Numbered from the stretch's first letter, positions 55,101 through 61,836 are shown. The stretch: 64,000 nucleotides of DNA from Melanocharis versteri (GCA_013397845.1 VZTG01007197.1:397071-461070), one strand, 5' to 3'. Numbers and translations: made by a program. The notes: a model not told the origin generated them from the letters alone.

Positions 55101-57284
55101 AACACCAGTGCCTCCACAACAACCATGAGATGCATCCAGCTGCTTCAGACTCACAGCTCTCTCCACAAAGAAATCATGTAAGAGTCAAACATTGTAGTCA
55201 GTATCAGCACACCATAGTAAATACCTACTTACTGCACAATATACTCAAAATACTGGGAGGGACACAAAGCTTTATGCTGGAACAATAATACGAATTAAAG
55301 CTGCTAATCTTTGAAATGTTCTACTAAGGGTAAAGGAAATTGAGGAAAAAAAAAGAAAAAATTACTGTTATTTGTTTTCTAAACATTCCCGTCTGTCAAT
55401 GTTTTGTTAGATAAAATAAAAATGCATCAGAAAAATAGAATACACAAATTATTTCAAAATGCTCAAAGCTCTCTATATCTTTAAGACAAACAAACCCAGG
55501 TGTTACCGTAAGTAAATATGTGGGCAACTTAAAACATGTAGCTGTTTGGAGGGAGTAAGAAATTGCCTCAAATGGTATCAGAGAATGGGTAAGTAAAGAA
55601 GACTCTCTGGTTTAAATTAATCTTCAATTACTCTTTTATCTATACTTCAGGATAAGATTCTGCATAATTCACAGATATAAAAGCAAATCAAACATGATAT
55701 AAGTAGGCAATAAAAATTCAATTCTGGCTATGGGAAAACTGCTTATTGTAGAGAATATTTGAAAGGAATGAAAAATCACCCAGACATACAATCTTAAAAT
55801 CAGATACAATTACATAAAGCGTATGTTTCATAATAATTTTTCTAACTTTTTTTTTAGCATCATTAGTCTATACATTTTTCATTCTATGTTCTTAAGTCAA
55901 TAACAGCTGGAGACTGATGGAAAACAGAAGTAAATCACTAGAAGAAAAAAAGAGCTGCTATGCTTTCAGATGTGACTTATTTCTGAAGGCAAGTAAAATG
56001 GAAATAGTAACTGTATGGTATGTACTGCCCTCATACTTAAAACATATTTGTGTGTACTACGAATGGATGTAAAGTTGCTAAGGAACAACACGACCTTAAT
56101 TTTATAAAACTAAAATGCCCTTAGTTTGTGAACCCTTTAAGAAGTGCTTTTAATTTCTGATACAGTTCTGTTTTGACAAGAGCTCTTAATGCTTACCTCA
56201 CACTTTAATGAACTCCTGAACTAATTTTTTAATTACTAAAACTTCACATTTCTTAATGTTTTACTGAGATTACAGCATAGCCTACTGCTGCAGCCTATGT
56301 GGTTATGTCTACTTTCCTACCTCCCTTCCAAGACAAAGTATTTGGCAGAATATTAGATGATATAAATTCATATATGAATTATTTTTGTACTTCATCACAG
56401 GATTCAGTGTCTTCTTACTAGAGAACCACAGCATACCTTTTAAATTTGCAGGTCCTACTCTCCAAATATCTAAAAACAATAAATAAACTGACATGAATTC
56501 TTCATGCATGACACTTATTCTTTTAACAATTCATTAGTCATTTTGGAAATAAATACATTAATATTGAGAAAACATATTAGTAACAATAAAATGTCACAAG
56601 GACAAAGTATGCATTCAAACTATACACACGGGATTTAAGTTTTAGCCAAAATCCAAACATTCCAAGTAAAGGATTAAATTATAAGGAAAAAATAACAGCC
56701 TTAACTCTATTCAGTGAAATAAACACAAAGGAAGAAAAACCTAGAATCTCTAAGCTCGGTTTAACTTGATAAAGGCCTAAAGCAGCTGAAGTACTCTAAC
56801 CATAACTGTCAAGTACTGAGTAGCATCATCACAACAGGAAAAGCTGAAGCTGCTTGGATACCCTACCTATCAACTTCCTTATTTTGCATGTTCACATTCT
56901 TCTTGTCTGTGCTCCTTACACTCACACAGAAGCTCCAAAGGCAACTGCAGCTCTTGTGAAATGTACTGTGCCCTGTTTTGTAAGCCCCATGTTCACAATA
57001 AAACTTACATTGGAATGAACTCCTATATGGCAATACTATTTAAAATAATCACTCATTTGAAATAATTTTTCTTAATCACTCAAAGTTTAAGATATTATAT
57101 ATTGTTTCTTATTCATAAATTATAGAAAGTAAGTATTTAATTATAAATAGACATTTATACTTTCAATAGCCTAGATAAAAGCATCCTTACTCTTTCTCTG
57201 CATCTCCTTCACTTTCTTCTGCATGATCAAAGCTCCAATTACTTTTAAAACCTCCATCTCTCTTGGACTGTGATCTATCCAAAG
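3920..57284 (-). CDS. SENP6, SUMO-specific protease 6, exons 2-24 (5' end outside the window)
   Basis: SENP6 is a nuclear cysteine protease of peptidase family C48. It trims poly-SUMO2/3 chains and so controls sumoylation at centromeres, DNA repair sites and PML bodies (known for the family). Here 23 exons with GT-AG junctions join in frame to 1124 codons plus stop; human SENP6 has 1112 residues. Seen in order: acidic N-terminus; CxxC...CxxC motif (about 221-237); SIM of hydrophobics plus acidic run (345-355); KRRK (432-435); conserved CEWC region (512-515); protease domain from about 666 to 1095 with catalytic His778, Asp992 and Cys1045. The His-Asp interval carries the long acidic insert typical of SENP6/7. 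The initiator exon is missing and must lie above 64000. SENP7 is the only close alternative; the terminal exon and N-terminal blocks match SENP6 as I remember it. Confidence 0.95.
4905..5165. promoter_or_regulatory. intragenic CpG island in the last SENP6 intron
   Basis: A stretch of roughly 250 bases with about 30 CpG dinucleotides, sharply different from the AT-rich, CpG-poor flanks. It holds a GC box on the minus strand (gggaggggcggc; plus-strand copy near 5030-5042) and a 22-bp direct repeat. Frames open on both strands across it reflect GC bias and not a recognisable protein. It could be an internal or alternative promoter, or an enhancer. The SENP6 promoter itself must lie more than 58 kb away, so this island is not that promoter. 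Activity is inference. Confidence 0.6.
4953..4996 (+). repeat. 22-bp direct repeat, two exact copies, inside the CpG island
   Basis: The unit begins agcagtgtcccggtgcgggg and is repeated without change at 4953-4974 and 4975-4996. A partial third start (agcggc) follows. It is a minisatellite-like local duplication. Confidence 0.85.
6464..6614 (-). CDS. SENP6 exon 23, catalytic cysteine
   Basis: Acceptor ttattgtag, donor gtatgt, 151 nt (phase 2 in, phase 0 out). It encodes YLEVEWEV..., then the active-site block [11 protein letters not shown]. In this block Cys1045 is the nucleophile, and the Gln about six residues before it matches the oxyanion-hole glutamine of the Ulp/SENP family. It ends QYVESFFE. 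All catalytic features are intact, so the encoded enzyme should be active. Confidence 0.97.
6661..6790. repeat. A/C-rich low-complexity tract (TTTGGG/TTTG-like on the transcript strand)
   Basis: It fills most of the 193-bp intron 22 (6615-6807). On the plus strand it is aaac/aaccc repeats. On the transcript strand it reads as repeated gttt, ggttt and gggttt, with four GGG runs near its 5' side. It is likely a degenerate simple repeat. Confidence 0.8.
6808..6876 (-). CDS. SENP6 exon 22, catalytic aspartate
   Basis: 69 nt with acceptor tctattag and donor gtaagt, phase 2 in and out. It encodes [19 protein letters not shown]... The Asp of LLMDS (992) aligns with the catalytic aspartate of SENP/Ulp proteases (YYDS in SENP1). 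It lies only 193 bp from exon 23. The frame joins cleanly on both sides. Confidence 0.96.
6877..9054 (-). other. SENP6 intron 21
   Basis: About 2.2 kb of AT-rich intron. I see no exon, recognisable repeat or RNA gene in it; the open frames here are short and unsupported. Confidence 0.75.
9055..9143 (-). CDS. SENP6 exon 21
   Basis: 89 nt, acceptor gcttctgtag, donor gtaagt, phase 0 in and 2 out. It encodes EDSSDDGG..., then [11 protein letters not shown]. This is the acidic end of the SENP6/7-specific insert, followed by the strand leading into the catalytic Asp exon. It is too short to stand out as an ORF, but splice sites and frame are unambiguous. Confidence 0.94.
9144..11223 (-). other. 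SENP6 intron 20
   Basis: About 2.1 kb, AT-rich. Nothing recognisable beyond intron sequence. Confidence 0.75.
11224..11327 (-). CDS. SENP6 exon 20
   Basis: 104 nt, acceptor ttgatacag, donor gtaaag, phase 1 in and 0 out. It encodes [18 protein letters not shown], then the strongly acidic [14 protein letters not shown]. This belongs to the acidic insert between catalytic His and Asp that distinguishes SENP6/7 from SENP1/2/3/5. It is well conserved with mammalian SENP6 as I remember it. Confidence 0.95.
11328..14333 (-). other. SENP6 intron 19
   Basis: About 3 kb of intron. It contains a weak relic of a CR1-like reverse transcriptase near 12395-12480, listed separately. No other feature supported. 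Confidence 0.75.
12395..12480 (+). mobile_element. old CR1-like LINE relic (reverse transcriptase fragment)
   Basis: The plus-strand frame reads TSGVPQG followed by degraded sequence. This matches the conserved SGVPQG motif of CR1 reverse transcriptase. The match is short and decayed, with no intact ends, so only a small fragment is claimed. Confidence 0.4.
14334..14767 (-). CDS. SENP6 exon 19, catalytic histidine and start of the insert
   Basis: 434 nt, acceptor cctttgcag, donor gtatgt, phase 2 in and 1 out. It starts [20 protein letters not shown]; His778 is the catalytic histidine and Trp779 the paired tryptophan. The remaining roughly 125 residues are a Ser-, Pro- and acid-rich insert that splits the protease domain. 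The start of the insert (NPHYHENA) resembles mammalian SENP6, while the rest is strongly diverged. Such inserts are thought to loop out of the fold. Confidence 0.96.
14768..17864 (-). other. SENP6 intron 18
   Basis: About 3.1 kb. It holds an unexplained tryptophan-rich open frame on the minus strand at 16102-16530, listed separately. Otherwise AT-rich intron sequence. Confidence 0.75.
16102..16530 (-). other. tryptophan-rich intronic open frame, origin unknown
   Basis: An open frame of about 140 codons between in-frame stops on the SENP6 transcript strand. No good initiator or splice sites were identified. It contains about nine Trp codons (for example [21 protein letters not shown]), far above what an AT-rich random frame should give, and several Cys. 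That suggests decayed coding sequence, such as a retroelement or pseudogene fragment. I do not recognise the family and do not claim expression. Confidence 0.3.
17865..17957 (-). CDS. SENP6 exon 18
   Basis: 93 nt, acceptor ttcttgcag, donor gtaagt, phase 2 in and out. It encodes [20 protein letters not shown] followed by [11 protein letters not shown]. This is the part of the catalytic domain just before the His exon; [11 protein letters not shown] is a hallmark of SENP6/7. Conservation is near complete. Confidence 0.97.
18190..18312 (-). CDS. SENP6 exon 17
   Basis: 123 nt, acceptor taattag after a long T-run, donor gtaagt, phase 2 in and out. It encodes [20 protein letters not shown] then [12 protein letters not shown]. 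This is the helical N-lobe of the protease domain that positions SUMO. I chose the taattag acceptor over a tactag 17 bases downstream because only the former restores K704 (AA+G) and the family sequence. Confidence 0.96.
18313..19174 (-). other. SENP6 intron 16
   Basis: 862 bp of AT-rich intron with a strong poly-T tract just before the exon 17 acceptor. Nothing else seen. Confidence 0.8.
19175..19291 (-). CDS. SENP6 exon 16, start of the protease domain
   Basis: 117 nt, acceptor ttcttctcag, donor gtaagt, phase 2 in and out. It encodes [20 protein letters not shown] then [28 protein letters not shown] is the first conserved block of the C48 catalytic domain. Intron 15 before it (19292-19377) is only 86 bp, the smallest in the gene. 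Confidence 0.97.
19378..19484 (-). CDS. SENP6 exon 15
   Basis: 107 nt, acceptor tctcttaag, donor gtaaga, phase 0 in and 2 out. It encodes [20 protein letters not shown] then [15 protein letters not shown]. An acidic DDDEE patch precedes the conserved [16 protein letters not shown] junction with the protease domain. Confidence 0.95.
19485..20075 (-). other. SENP6 intron 14
   Basis: 591 bp, AT-rich, starting with a gtaatt donor. No other feature seen. Confidence 0.8.
20076..20302 (-). CDS. SENP6 exon 14
   Basis: 227 nt, acceptor tttttgcag, donor gtaatt, phase 1 in and 0 out. It encodes [20 protein letters not shown], then NNISDFF and [14 protein letters not shown]. It matches the conserved pre-catalytic region of SENP6, whose precise function is not established to my knowledge. 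The donor is weaker than the others (GTAATT). Confidence 0.95.
20303..22195 (-). other. SENP6 intron 13
   Basis: 1.9 kb. The part around 20930-21500 is slightly less AT-rich and includes a short inverted-repeat-like stretch (gatgtctaac...gagctaggcatc, about 21085-21135) that may be an old transposon remnant. I cannot name it. Nothing else seen. Confidence 0.65.
22196..22375 (-). CDS. SENP6 exon 13
   Basis: 180 nt, acceptor attttctcatag, donor gtaagt, phase 1 in and out. It encodes [20 protein letters not shown] then [26 protein letters not shown] and RKLPVVFLQ are conserved SENP6/7 blocks upstream of the protease domain. The CEWC pair might bind metal, but no second pair is evident nearby. 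Confidence 0.95.
22376..24073 (-). other. SENP6 intron 12
   Basis: 1.7 kb, AT-rich. A 75-codon minus-strand frame at 23766-23993 has no family match or suitable splice sites. Nothing supported. Confidence 0.7.
24074..24116 (-). CDS. SENP6 exon 12 (43 nt)
   Basis: A very short exon with acceptor gttgtctttcag and donor gtgagt, phase 0 in and 1 out. It encodes [14 protein letters not shown] and matches the FCLDFIKI block of SENP6. Its short length hides it from ORF scans; the frame requires it. Confidence 0.94.
24117..24986 (-). other. SENP6 intron 11
   Basis: 870 bp of AT-rich intron; nothing else seen. Confidence 0.8.
24987..25157 (-). CDS. SENP6 exon 11, NLS-like KRRK
   Basis: 171 nt (57 codons, phase 0 in and out), acceptor attgcttttcag, donor gtaagt. 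It encodes [20 protein letters not shown] and ends [23 protein letters not shown] resembles a classical monopartite nuclear localisation signal, fitting the nuclear location of SENP6. The second half ([12 protein letters not shown]) is strongly conserved and begins the structured pre-catalytic region. Confidence 0.96.
25158..27646 (-). other. SENP6 intron 10
   Basis: 2.5 kb. It contains one exon-like segment at 25277-25337, listed separately, and otherwise unremarkable AT-rich sequence. Confidence 0.75.
25277..25337 (-). other. candidate cryptic or poison exon in intron 10
   Basis: 61 nt between a plausible acceptor (acatgttcag) and a consensus donor (CGA|gtaagt). Inserted between exons 10 and 11 it would be read from phase 0 and hit an in-frame TAG at its seventh codon; 61 is also not a multiple of three. 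Inclusion would therefore truncate SENP6. One other frame is open for 20 codons, but no neighbouring SENP6 exon has the phase to use it. Use is inference; it could be chance. Confidence 0.3.
27647..27879 (-). CDS. SENP6 exon 10 (functional downstream copy), SIM
   Basis: 233 nt, acceptor tattttctgttcag, donor gtacta, phase 1 in and 0 out. The split codon from exon 9 plus this exon gives [11 protein letters not shown], a canonical SUMO-interacting motif (hydrophobic core followed by acidic run). It continues [20 protein letters not shown] then VEAAL..., and ends [11 protein letters not shown], joining to FGN in exon 11 as in human SENP6. A degenerate tandem copy lies immediately upstream at 27938-28171. 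Confidence 0.95.
27653..28230 (-). repeat. tandem duplication of SENP6 exon 10 and its 5' intron edge (period about 292 bp)
   Basis: The unit holds most of exon 10 plus about 58 bp of upstream intron. The downstream copy spans about 27653-27937 and the upstream copy about 27938-28230. By hand the exon parts differ at about 14 of 227 aligned bases plus two indels (an extra two acidic codons and one inserted base). The breakpoint falls six bases inside the exon 3' end at a T-rich stretch (tttctttt), suggesting microhomology or slippage. Confidence 0.9.
27938..28171 (-). pseudogene. duplicated exon 10 copy without its splice donor
   Basis: A second copy of the SIM exon, upstream of the functional one in transcript order. 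It keeps an acceptor (ttctgtttag) and reads VLSSD followed by seven Glu. It carries a one-base insertion near its 3' end (AAAGCCAAG against AAAGCAAG) and lost the last six exon bases and the donor. Reading on reaches a TAG soon after, within the duplicated intron edge. It is probably skipped. An internal AATAG|gtagta could act as a donor and would keep frame with the downstream copy; see the finding. Confidence 0.75.
28172..28999 (-). other. SENP6 intron 9 (upstream part)
   Basis: About 830 bp between exon 9 and the duplicated exon 10. AT-rich, with no further repeat or exon seen. The last 58 bp before the upstream copy's acceptor belong to the duplication unit. Confidence 0.8.
29000..29402 (-). 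CDS. SENP6 exon 9, CxxC...CxxC linker exon
   Basis: 403 nt, acceptor ttctcctttag, donor gtaagt, phase 0 in and 1 out. It encodes [20 protein letters not shown], then QTKCRHCES and [15 protein letters not shown]..., ending SELNDP. CX2CX9CX2C (221-237) looks like a small zinc-ribbon or knuckle site; metal binding is inferred. The rest ([18 protein letters not shown]) matches the low-complexity Ser/Thr/Lys-rich linker of mammalian SENP6. I am not sure how widely the Cys block is conserved. Confidence 0.94.
29487..29702 (-). mobile_element. CR1 LINE fragment, 3' end, minus orientation
   Basis: The plus strand reads tcatacaatcacttaggttggaa-type sequence and then gggatggtgactcaacca. This is the complement of the 3' end of avian CR1 (3' UTR and last codons of the pol ORF). 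About 215 bp, 5' truncated as usual for CR1, moderately diverged. Confidence 0.85.
30620..31455. repeat. direct copy 1 of a block flanking a one-base gap
   Basis: 836 bp that recur almost unchanged at 31457-32287 after a single N at 31456. Differences are scattered substitutions and short indels, mainly in A/T runs. Both copies end in the same ccaa tandem run (aaccaaccaaccaaccaa). This pattern is typical of two haplotypes placed in series. Confidence 0.92.
31456..31456. other. single-N assembly gap
   Basis: One ambiguous base joining copy 1 to copy 2 of the 0.83-kb block inside SENP6 intron 8. The real gap size is unknown. Confidence 0.97.
31457..32287. repeat. direct copy 2 of a block flanking a one-base gap
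   Basis: 831 bp, nearly identical to 30620-31455. It begins exactly at the base after N and ends where unique sequence resumes. It contains no exon. Confidence 0.92.
32616..32752 (-). CDS. SENP6 exon 8
   Basis: 137 nt, acceptor ttttctctcctag, donor gtgggt, phase 1 in and 0 out. It encodes [20 protein letters not shown], then [20 protein letters not shown] and LTQSK. An acidic/serine patch is followed by a basic cluster (KRKVRQK), as in the human EIKRKVQQKRHC block. It is probably part of the disordered N-terminal regulatory region. Confidence 0.95.
33187..33815 (-). mobile_element. CR1 LINE, 3' portion, minus orientation
   Basis: The minus strand translates to the C-terminal end of CR1 pol ([17 protein letters not shown] then [14 protein letters not shown]) and a stop near 33260. 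The CR1 3' UTR follows down to about 33187 (complement of tcatataatcatcaagattgg). Upstream pol sequence is recognisable to about 33815 and then lost. It is 5' truncated and longer and better preserved than the other CR1 pieces in the introns. Confidence 0.9.
33821..33862 (+). repeat. 14-bp tandem repeat, three exact copies
   Basis: The unit cagatttactcctt is repeated three times directly at the 5' boundary of the CR1 insertion. A small local expansion. Confidence 0.9.
34949..35019 (-). CDS. SENP6 exon 7
   Basis: 71 nt, acceptor cattttccag, donor gtaagt, phase 2 in and 1 out. It encodes [20 protein letters not shown] then QGA. It matches the KEYPP...QKVE block of mammalian SENP6. Part of the N-terminal region without known domain. 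Confidence 0.94.
35020..40098 (-). other. SENP6 intron 6
   Basis: 5.1 kb of AT-rich intron. It contains a plus-strand G-quadruplex motif at 38448-38474. A protein-like 80-codon minus-strand frame at 35082-35324 was examined and rejected as an exon. No repeats with clear identity. Confidence 0.7.
38448..38474 (+). other. G-quadruplex motif with GC box
   Basis: Four runs of at least four G (5, 6, 4, 4) separated by loops of 1, 5 and 2 bases, on the template strand of SENP6. The first two runs form gggggcgggggg, an Sp1-type GC box. It stands out in an AT-rich intron. Structure formation is predicted from sequence only. Confidence 0.75.
40099..40119 (-). CDS. SENP6 exon 6, 21-nt microexon
   Basis: Acceptor catattttaag and donor gtaagc flank 21 nt that encode NLDRKE plus split codons on both sides (S134 and R141). 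Human SENP6 has the similar SLDRKERKEYPP at this place, which confirms it. The length is a multiple of three, so inclusion or skipping keeps the frame. Long introns on both sides (5.1 and 5.3 kb) make it a natural candidate for regulated splicing. Confidence 0.9.
40484..40556 (-). mobile_element. short CR1 3'-end relic, minus orientation
   Basis: atcacagaattattaaggtt and the following ggaaaagact resemble the complement of the avian CR1 3' terminus. Only about 70 bp remain. Confidence 0.6.
43975..44397 (+). mobile_element. CR1 LINE 3' fragment, plus orientation
   Basis: Contains ggaaaggctgcagaagttgg, gttcagcctggagaag, gctctgagcaacctgatcta and a 3' end ccttccaacccaaactgttc. These are all landmark sequences of the 3' part of avian CR1. 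About 420 bp, 5' truncated, with frameshifts; opposite in orientation to SENP6. Confidence 0.9.
45382..45483 (-). CDS. SENP6 exon 5
   Basis: 102 nt, acceptor gtatgtttgcag, donor gtaaga, phase 2 in and out. It encodes [20 protein letters not shown] then [13 protein letters not shown]. The [13 protein letters not shown] block is essentially identical to mammalian SENP6 and is among the best conserved parts of the N-terminal half, which suggests a binding role. That role is unknown to me. Confidence 0.96.
45484..50246 (-). other. SENP6 intron 4
   Basis: 4.8 kb of AT-rich intron. I see no exon, clear transposon or RNA gene. Confidence 0.7.
50247..50389 (-). CDS. SENP6 exon 4
   Basis: 143 nt, acceptor tattgtgacag (weak pyrimidine tract), donor gtaaga, phase 0 in and 2 out. 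It encodes [20 protein letters not shown], then [32 protein letters not shown] matches the KGNPIGLNM block of human SENP6; the first half is diverged. Basic residues (YARRGK) dominate the centre. Confidence 0.94.
50390..50839 (-). other. SENP6 intron 3
   Basis: 450 bp, AT-rich, flanked by gtaaat and gtgacag. Nothing else seen. Confidence 0.85.
50840..50903 (-). CDS. SENP6 exon 3 (64 nt)
   Basis: Acceptor cccacacctgtctag, donor gtaaat, phase 2 in and 0 out. It encodes [20 protein letters not shown] plus a final K, an acidic segment aligned with TNLLSVDEDED in human SENP6. Too short to show as an ORF; the frame between exons 2 and 4 requires these 64 nt. Confidence 0.92.
50904..57190 (-). other. 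SENP6 intron 2
   Basis: 6.3 kb of AT-rich sequence, the longest complete intron here. I find no recognisable transposon, exon or RNA gene in it. Confidence 0.7.
57191..57284 (-). CDS. SENP6 exon 2 (first coding exon in the window)
   Basis: 94 nt, acceptor gttctcatttcag, donor gtaagg, phase 1 in and 2 out. It encodes [20 protein letters not shown], then [10 protein letters not shown]. It matches the [22 protein letters not shown] block at residues about 25-45 of human SENP6. The partner exon carrying the start codon should end in a codon completed by CT; no such GC-rich exon lies between here and 64000. Confidence 0.95.
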
Positions 57285-58519
57285 CTGAAATGAGAACAAG
57301 TTAAGGTAAGTCTTGATTTCAAGCTGAGTTATTAATCAACACAAACTAGAGGAGTAAAGCAGGTGCATGTATTTTCCCACAGTATTTATTTTATTGATGT
57401 CAATGTTTAACTATAATTTGATCAGTAAGTTCATCAATGCAGTGGTGATTATTCCCCTAAATAAATAAAAGTATCTGTCAACATCTTATTAATGCAGTAA
57501 GTTAGCAAGCTATTAAAAATTATGACCTGAGGTAGTGTAATAACTGTTTTCAACTGTTCTACTGATACCCATAAATTTAAGGGGAGTTTGTCTGATATTA
57601 ACTAAATGCCACACGCAGATAGGGTCCTAAAATGTATTATTTATATGGCTAATAACCAAACATATACTGAATTTTTCCATATAAAAGCAACAGTTCTGAA
57701 CTGTCCCAAGTACAATTTCAACATAACATGCTGGATTTTTAATTCAACATCTGACGCTGACCTGAATTAACATACAATGCAAATTGAAATTTCAGTGTTA
57801 GCATCAACTAAGTAAAAACTTTCTGTCATACTACATAAAATTTCAGATCTCTCTACTACAATACCCACCCTTATGGAGATTTTCATATAATATCACGGCA
57901 TGGGGTATTCTTAAGTGAAGGTGCTCCAGAGCATGGAGACAACACTCATTAAAGCAAGACATTGCTCCCCCTGGGCCCTAACTACTGCAACTAAGAGCTG
58001 TCTCACACAAATTCTGTAGGTCAAACTACGCAGCTGCTTTGATTTTGGTTTAAGCGTGTTTACTCTTACAACATTTTTCTTTACATTGTCAGAAATGTAT
58101 TTAGGAATAATGAATGAAACTGACATACTCTGATAGGAAAGAGTAAGAAAATCAACAACCAACAACATATGTCTAGAACAAAGTATAAACAATAAACACG
58201 GAAGTATTTATTGCATATTCAACCTCTGCTTCCAGCTACTTGCATCTACTGCAGGTTTCCTGAGCCACGGGTAAATATGTTAAACATATATTTTTGTGTT
58301 TAACAGTTTTTCCTACCTTCTTCTCCCTGCTAGTTTTTTAATCAAGCCCGCTTTATAGAATCAACAGCACCTTGCAGAATTACATGAGTATCTCCTTTTG
58401 TTGATTCTGGCTCAATCTGGCACCTTTTGCTCTTAGTACTCTACTTCTCCAGTCCATGTACTCTGGAAGACAGTAATAAGTTACCCTTCCCTATTCCCTC
58501 ATGATTGCATAAATTCCTG

Positions 58520-59120
58520 TTGTGTTCTTTCATGGTCTTCCTTTCCCAGGCAGAACAAGAAAAAAACTGAGCCAGCTTAATTTTTCCTCACATGAAAGCC
58601 GTTTCACGCCTTTAAATCCTTCTTGATGCTTCTCTTTGAACCTCTTCTAGTCTACTGTATCCCATTTGAGATAAGGATACACACACTACAAGGAATGCTC
58701 AAGGTGCAAACATCCCATGAATTTCTGTCGAAGCAGAATATTGCTTCTGTTTTGTTCTTTGTTCCTTTCCTAGTAAATCTTTACAATGGATTTGCTGTCT
58801 TCACTGCTAAGGAGAACCACACTGATCTTTAGGTACTAGATAATTCCATTTTTCACTCATGATTGGCTAAGAACCACTTCAGAGCCAATTGTTACCTACA
58901 AAAATGTTCTTTTTTTACTTCTCTTTCGCTTAGATTACTTGACATTTACGTACACAGAATTTCATGCATGATTTCAACCCACGTAACTCAAAACCTGAGC
59001 ATTTACAATTTTCTTTAAATAGCTAGCCATTATACGTCTATGAACTTTGTCACCTGGCTATCATACCCTTTTCCTTATAACTGTGCACCAATGTTACAGA
59101 TCCCTGTGCAATTCAATTGG
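58520..59120 (-). mobile_element. ancient CR1/L3-type LINE relic, minus orientation
   Basis: The plus strand carries the order of landmarks seen in reversed amniote CR1/L3 3' regions: tttgagataagga, then caaggtgcaaacat, then ccatgaatttctg, then cttctgttttgttctttg, then gaatttcatgcatgatttc. Heavily diverged and interrupted. The sequence up to about 60.2 kb may be more of the same element, but I cannot support that well. Confidence 0.4.
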
Positions 59121-61587
59121 TTACTCCTATTAACAAAACAAACCTTTCTGGCCCTCTCTTTCTATCTCTTCTCAATTGTTTCTCATAAAGTTTTCCATTT
59201 TATTCAGAGGTAATTTAGCTTCTTCCAAAGCCTTTGGTAAATGACTTTACAGAGGGAACAATGAAATCAATTCTGGTCTCCATTGTAATTTCCATGAATT
59301 CAGGCTGCATGGTCACAAAGCTCACTGATGTAAAGTTCCTCAAATACCTCCACTGCCTCTTTAAAATGCTGATATCATGCTAGCTACCCTCCTTACCTGC
59401 AGCAGAAAGATGATGCTAACCACAAGCAACACACTACAGTCATTAGCTCCTTTATCCCCCAGTTCCTCTTACAACACTTGGATGAATGCCATTTGATCAT
59501 GCTGCCTTGTTCACAGTTTGCTCAATGTACTGCAATTTCTTCCACTGATGCTTCATTTTGAGTTGTACACTCTGTCACATTCCTTATTAAGAAACATTCT
59601 GGCATGAAGAGCTCTCTAAGTGTTGCCAAAGAGAGTGCAAGCAATTCCATTATTCAGCTATGACCTTATATATGCCAAAGCCACCTTTTACAACTGGGCT
59701 GTCCACTGATCCTCCAGACACTCCTCAAACCTTCCTGCTGACTTGGAAGAAATACTTAACAATAGTTTTTATGTCTGTTGGGAGTTACTAATCAATTTTT
59801 TCCCCACCTCATTATAATTACAGGCTAAATCCACCAGCTATTTTATTATTCTCTATTTTCATTAGTCCAATGAAAGCTCCAATTCAAGAACTATGATGTT
59901 TTATTTCAGATATTGTATCTTACTCTGCTGTTTAGCCAGGCCAGCATTTGGGGCGCCTTCTGAAATCTACTTAAACAAGTAGCATGCATGCCGTAAGCCT
60001 CCTATATGGTATCTTTAAGTAACTCCCAAGCTGGCTACAAGTATTTTACACTTCAGCTGCATCCGTTCTTTCGTTTTCGAAAATTTTCTTAGTATTTTCT
60101 GTAATTCTTTTTTTAATTAAGCATTTCTGTATTGGACAGTTCATCCACTGCTACTGATCAGTGCAGCCATCCATGGAAAATGTCTTCGTATCCCAGTTCT
60201 GCTCACTCAACTCCAGATCAATTTTCACTCTCTCTACCACTCTTGGTCCTAACAAAAATGTAAATCTAGAAGTATACCATCATGTTAGCCAAACAGTTCA
60301 CCTGAGTTACCCGATCTGAACAGCCACTTCGTATCTGATTCCATACAGGATTTTTTTTTTTAAGGGGATAATAAGTAATCTGTTACACAGGCTAAGCTGC
60401 TGACAATTTTGTACTAAGGTTTTGTACTAAGAACCTCTATGCTGCAATTTTCACTATGTGCACTATTCAAGGCCTTTTTAATCAGCAAGGCACATCCATA
60501 CCCAGAGGTGAAAATATTCAAAAAAGCACAGCTAGCCCTAAAGTATTAAGTCAAGAGAAGGCAATTGCAGTCCCTCTGCCCAAGACAGGCAGCATGCTGG
60601 AGCAGATTTCACTCTAATTTTTCCTCCCACTACTAACTCCCTTTGGTGCTGTTACACCAAGGGAGATATCAGTTCTGAGCCTAAGAAAGCACCTGGAATT
60701 TAACTAGACAAGTTATACAGATGTAGCTGATACATTTCAATGCTTTTTTAAACAACACTTACATGTAATTTTTAACAAGCCAATGAAAAAAATTCCAAAA
60801 AAATAGTGTGTTTCATTAGGACATTTATGTCATTATTAACCACACCCTGAAGACAGACTTCTAAAAATCCCCATACAGTCTTTTTGTGTAAAACATAATT
60901 ATCACATTTCGGATTAGAAAGCAAAATATGCCTGTAGGAAGAACGTCAGAAAGCAGATCAACACCTTTTAATTACTTTATGTGGACTCTGTTTTGTAAAC
61001 TCCTTCAGCAGGAGTTACTGTCACTCAGCAGTGTCGCTAAGCAATTCCTAAATGGAAGGAAAAAAAGTTAATAGTGAATATCCATTAAATAAAACTTTGC
61101 CATTGCAAAAAGAAAAGAATCCTTTAAAATTCTGCCTGTCTAAAACACTAAATGAGAAGTGACATACATAGTACTTAGTAAAGTGCTAGTGTCCAGCAAA
61201 AGACATCATCTTGGAAGATTTGTTTTTTGCCTATCTTGTACCTCATTCTCTAAAGCAAATCGTTCCATATGAATCTATACTACAGCTCACTAGAAAAACA
61301 TCCCCACTGCTTTATTGTTTTGTACGTGAGGCTGTATTGGGTTTGTGTGGCAAGATTTTGGTAGCAGCGGGGAGCTGCAGGGGATCAGCGGGTCTGACCA
61401 CTGTGCCTGGGAACATCATGGAGCAGATCCTCCTGGAAGACAGGCTAAGGCACATACAAGACAAGAAGGTGATCCAAGGCAGCCAGCATGGCTTAACTAA
61501 GGGCAAATCATGCCTGACCAATCTGGTGGCCTTCTATGATGGAATGACAGCAGTGATCAACAAGAGAAGACTGACAGATGCCATCTA

Positions 61588-61835
61588 CCTACACTTCTGT
61601 AAGGCCTTTAAGATGGTCCCACACTACATCTTATCTCCAAATTGGAAAGACATGGATGGACTATTTAGTGGGTAAGGAATTGGCTGCATGGACGCAGCCA
61701 GCAAGCTACAGTCAATGTCTCTATGTCCAGGTGGCAGCTGGGGACAAGTGGTGTCCCCCAGGTATCTTCTGACTCTTGGGACTGGTGTCCTTCCATGTCT
61801 TCATGAATGACACAGTGAGATCAAGTGCACCCTCA
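61588..61835 (+). repeat. direct copy 1 (248 bp) flanking a one-base gap in CR1
   Basis: Ends at N 61836. Identical to 61837-62084 except for three substitutions that I can see (for example catggatgg against catggaggg). Lies inside the CR1 reverse transcriptase. Confidence 0.93.
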
Positions 61836-61836
61836 N
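61836..61836. other. single-N assembly gap
   Basis: One N between two 248-bp copies; the reading of CR1 jumps back to the start of the copy here. Confidence 0.97.
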
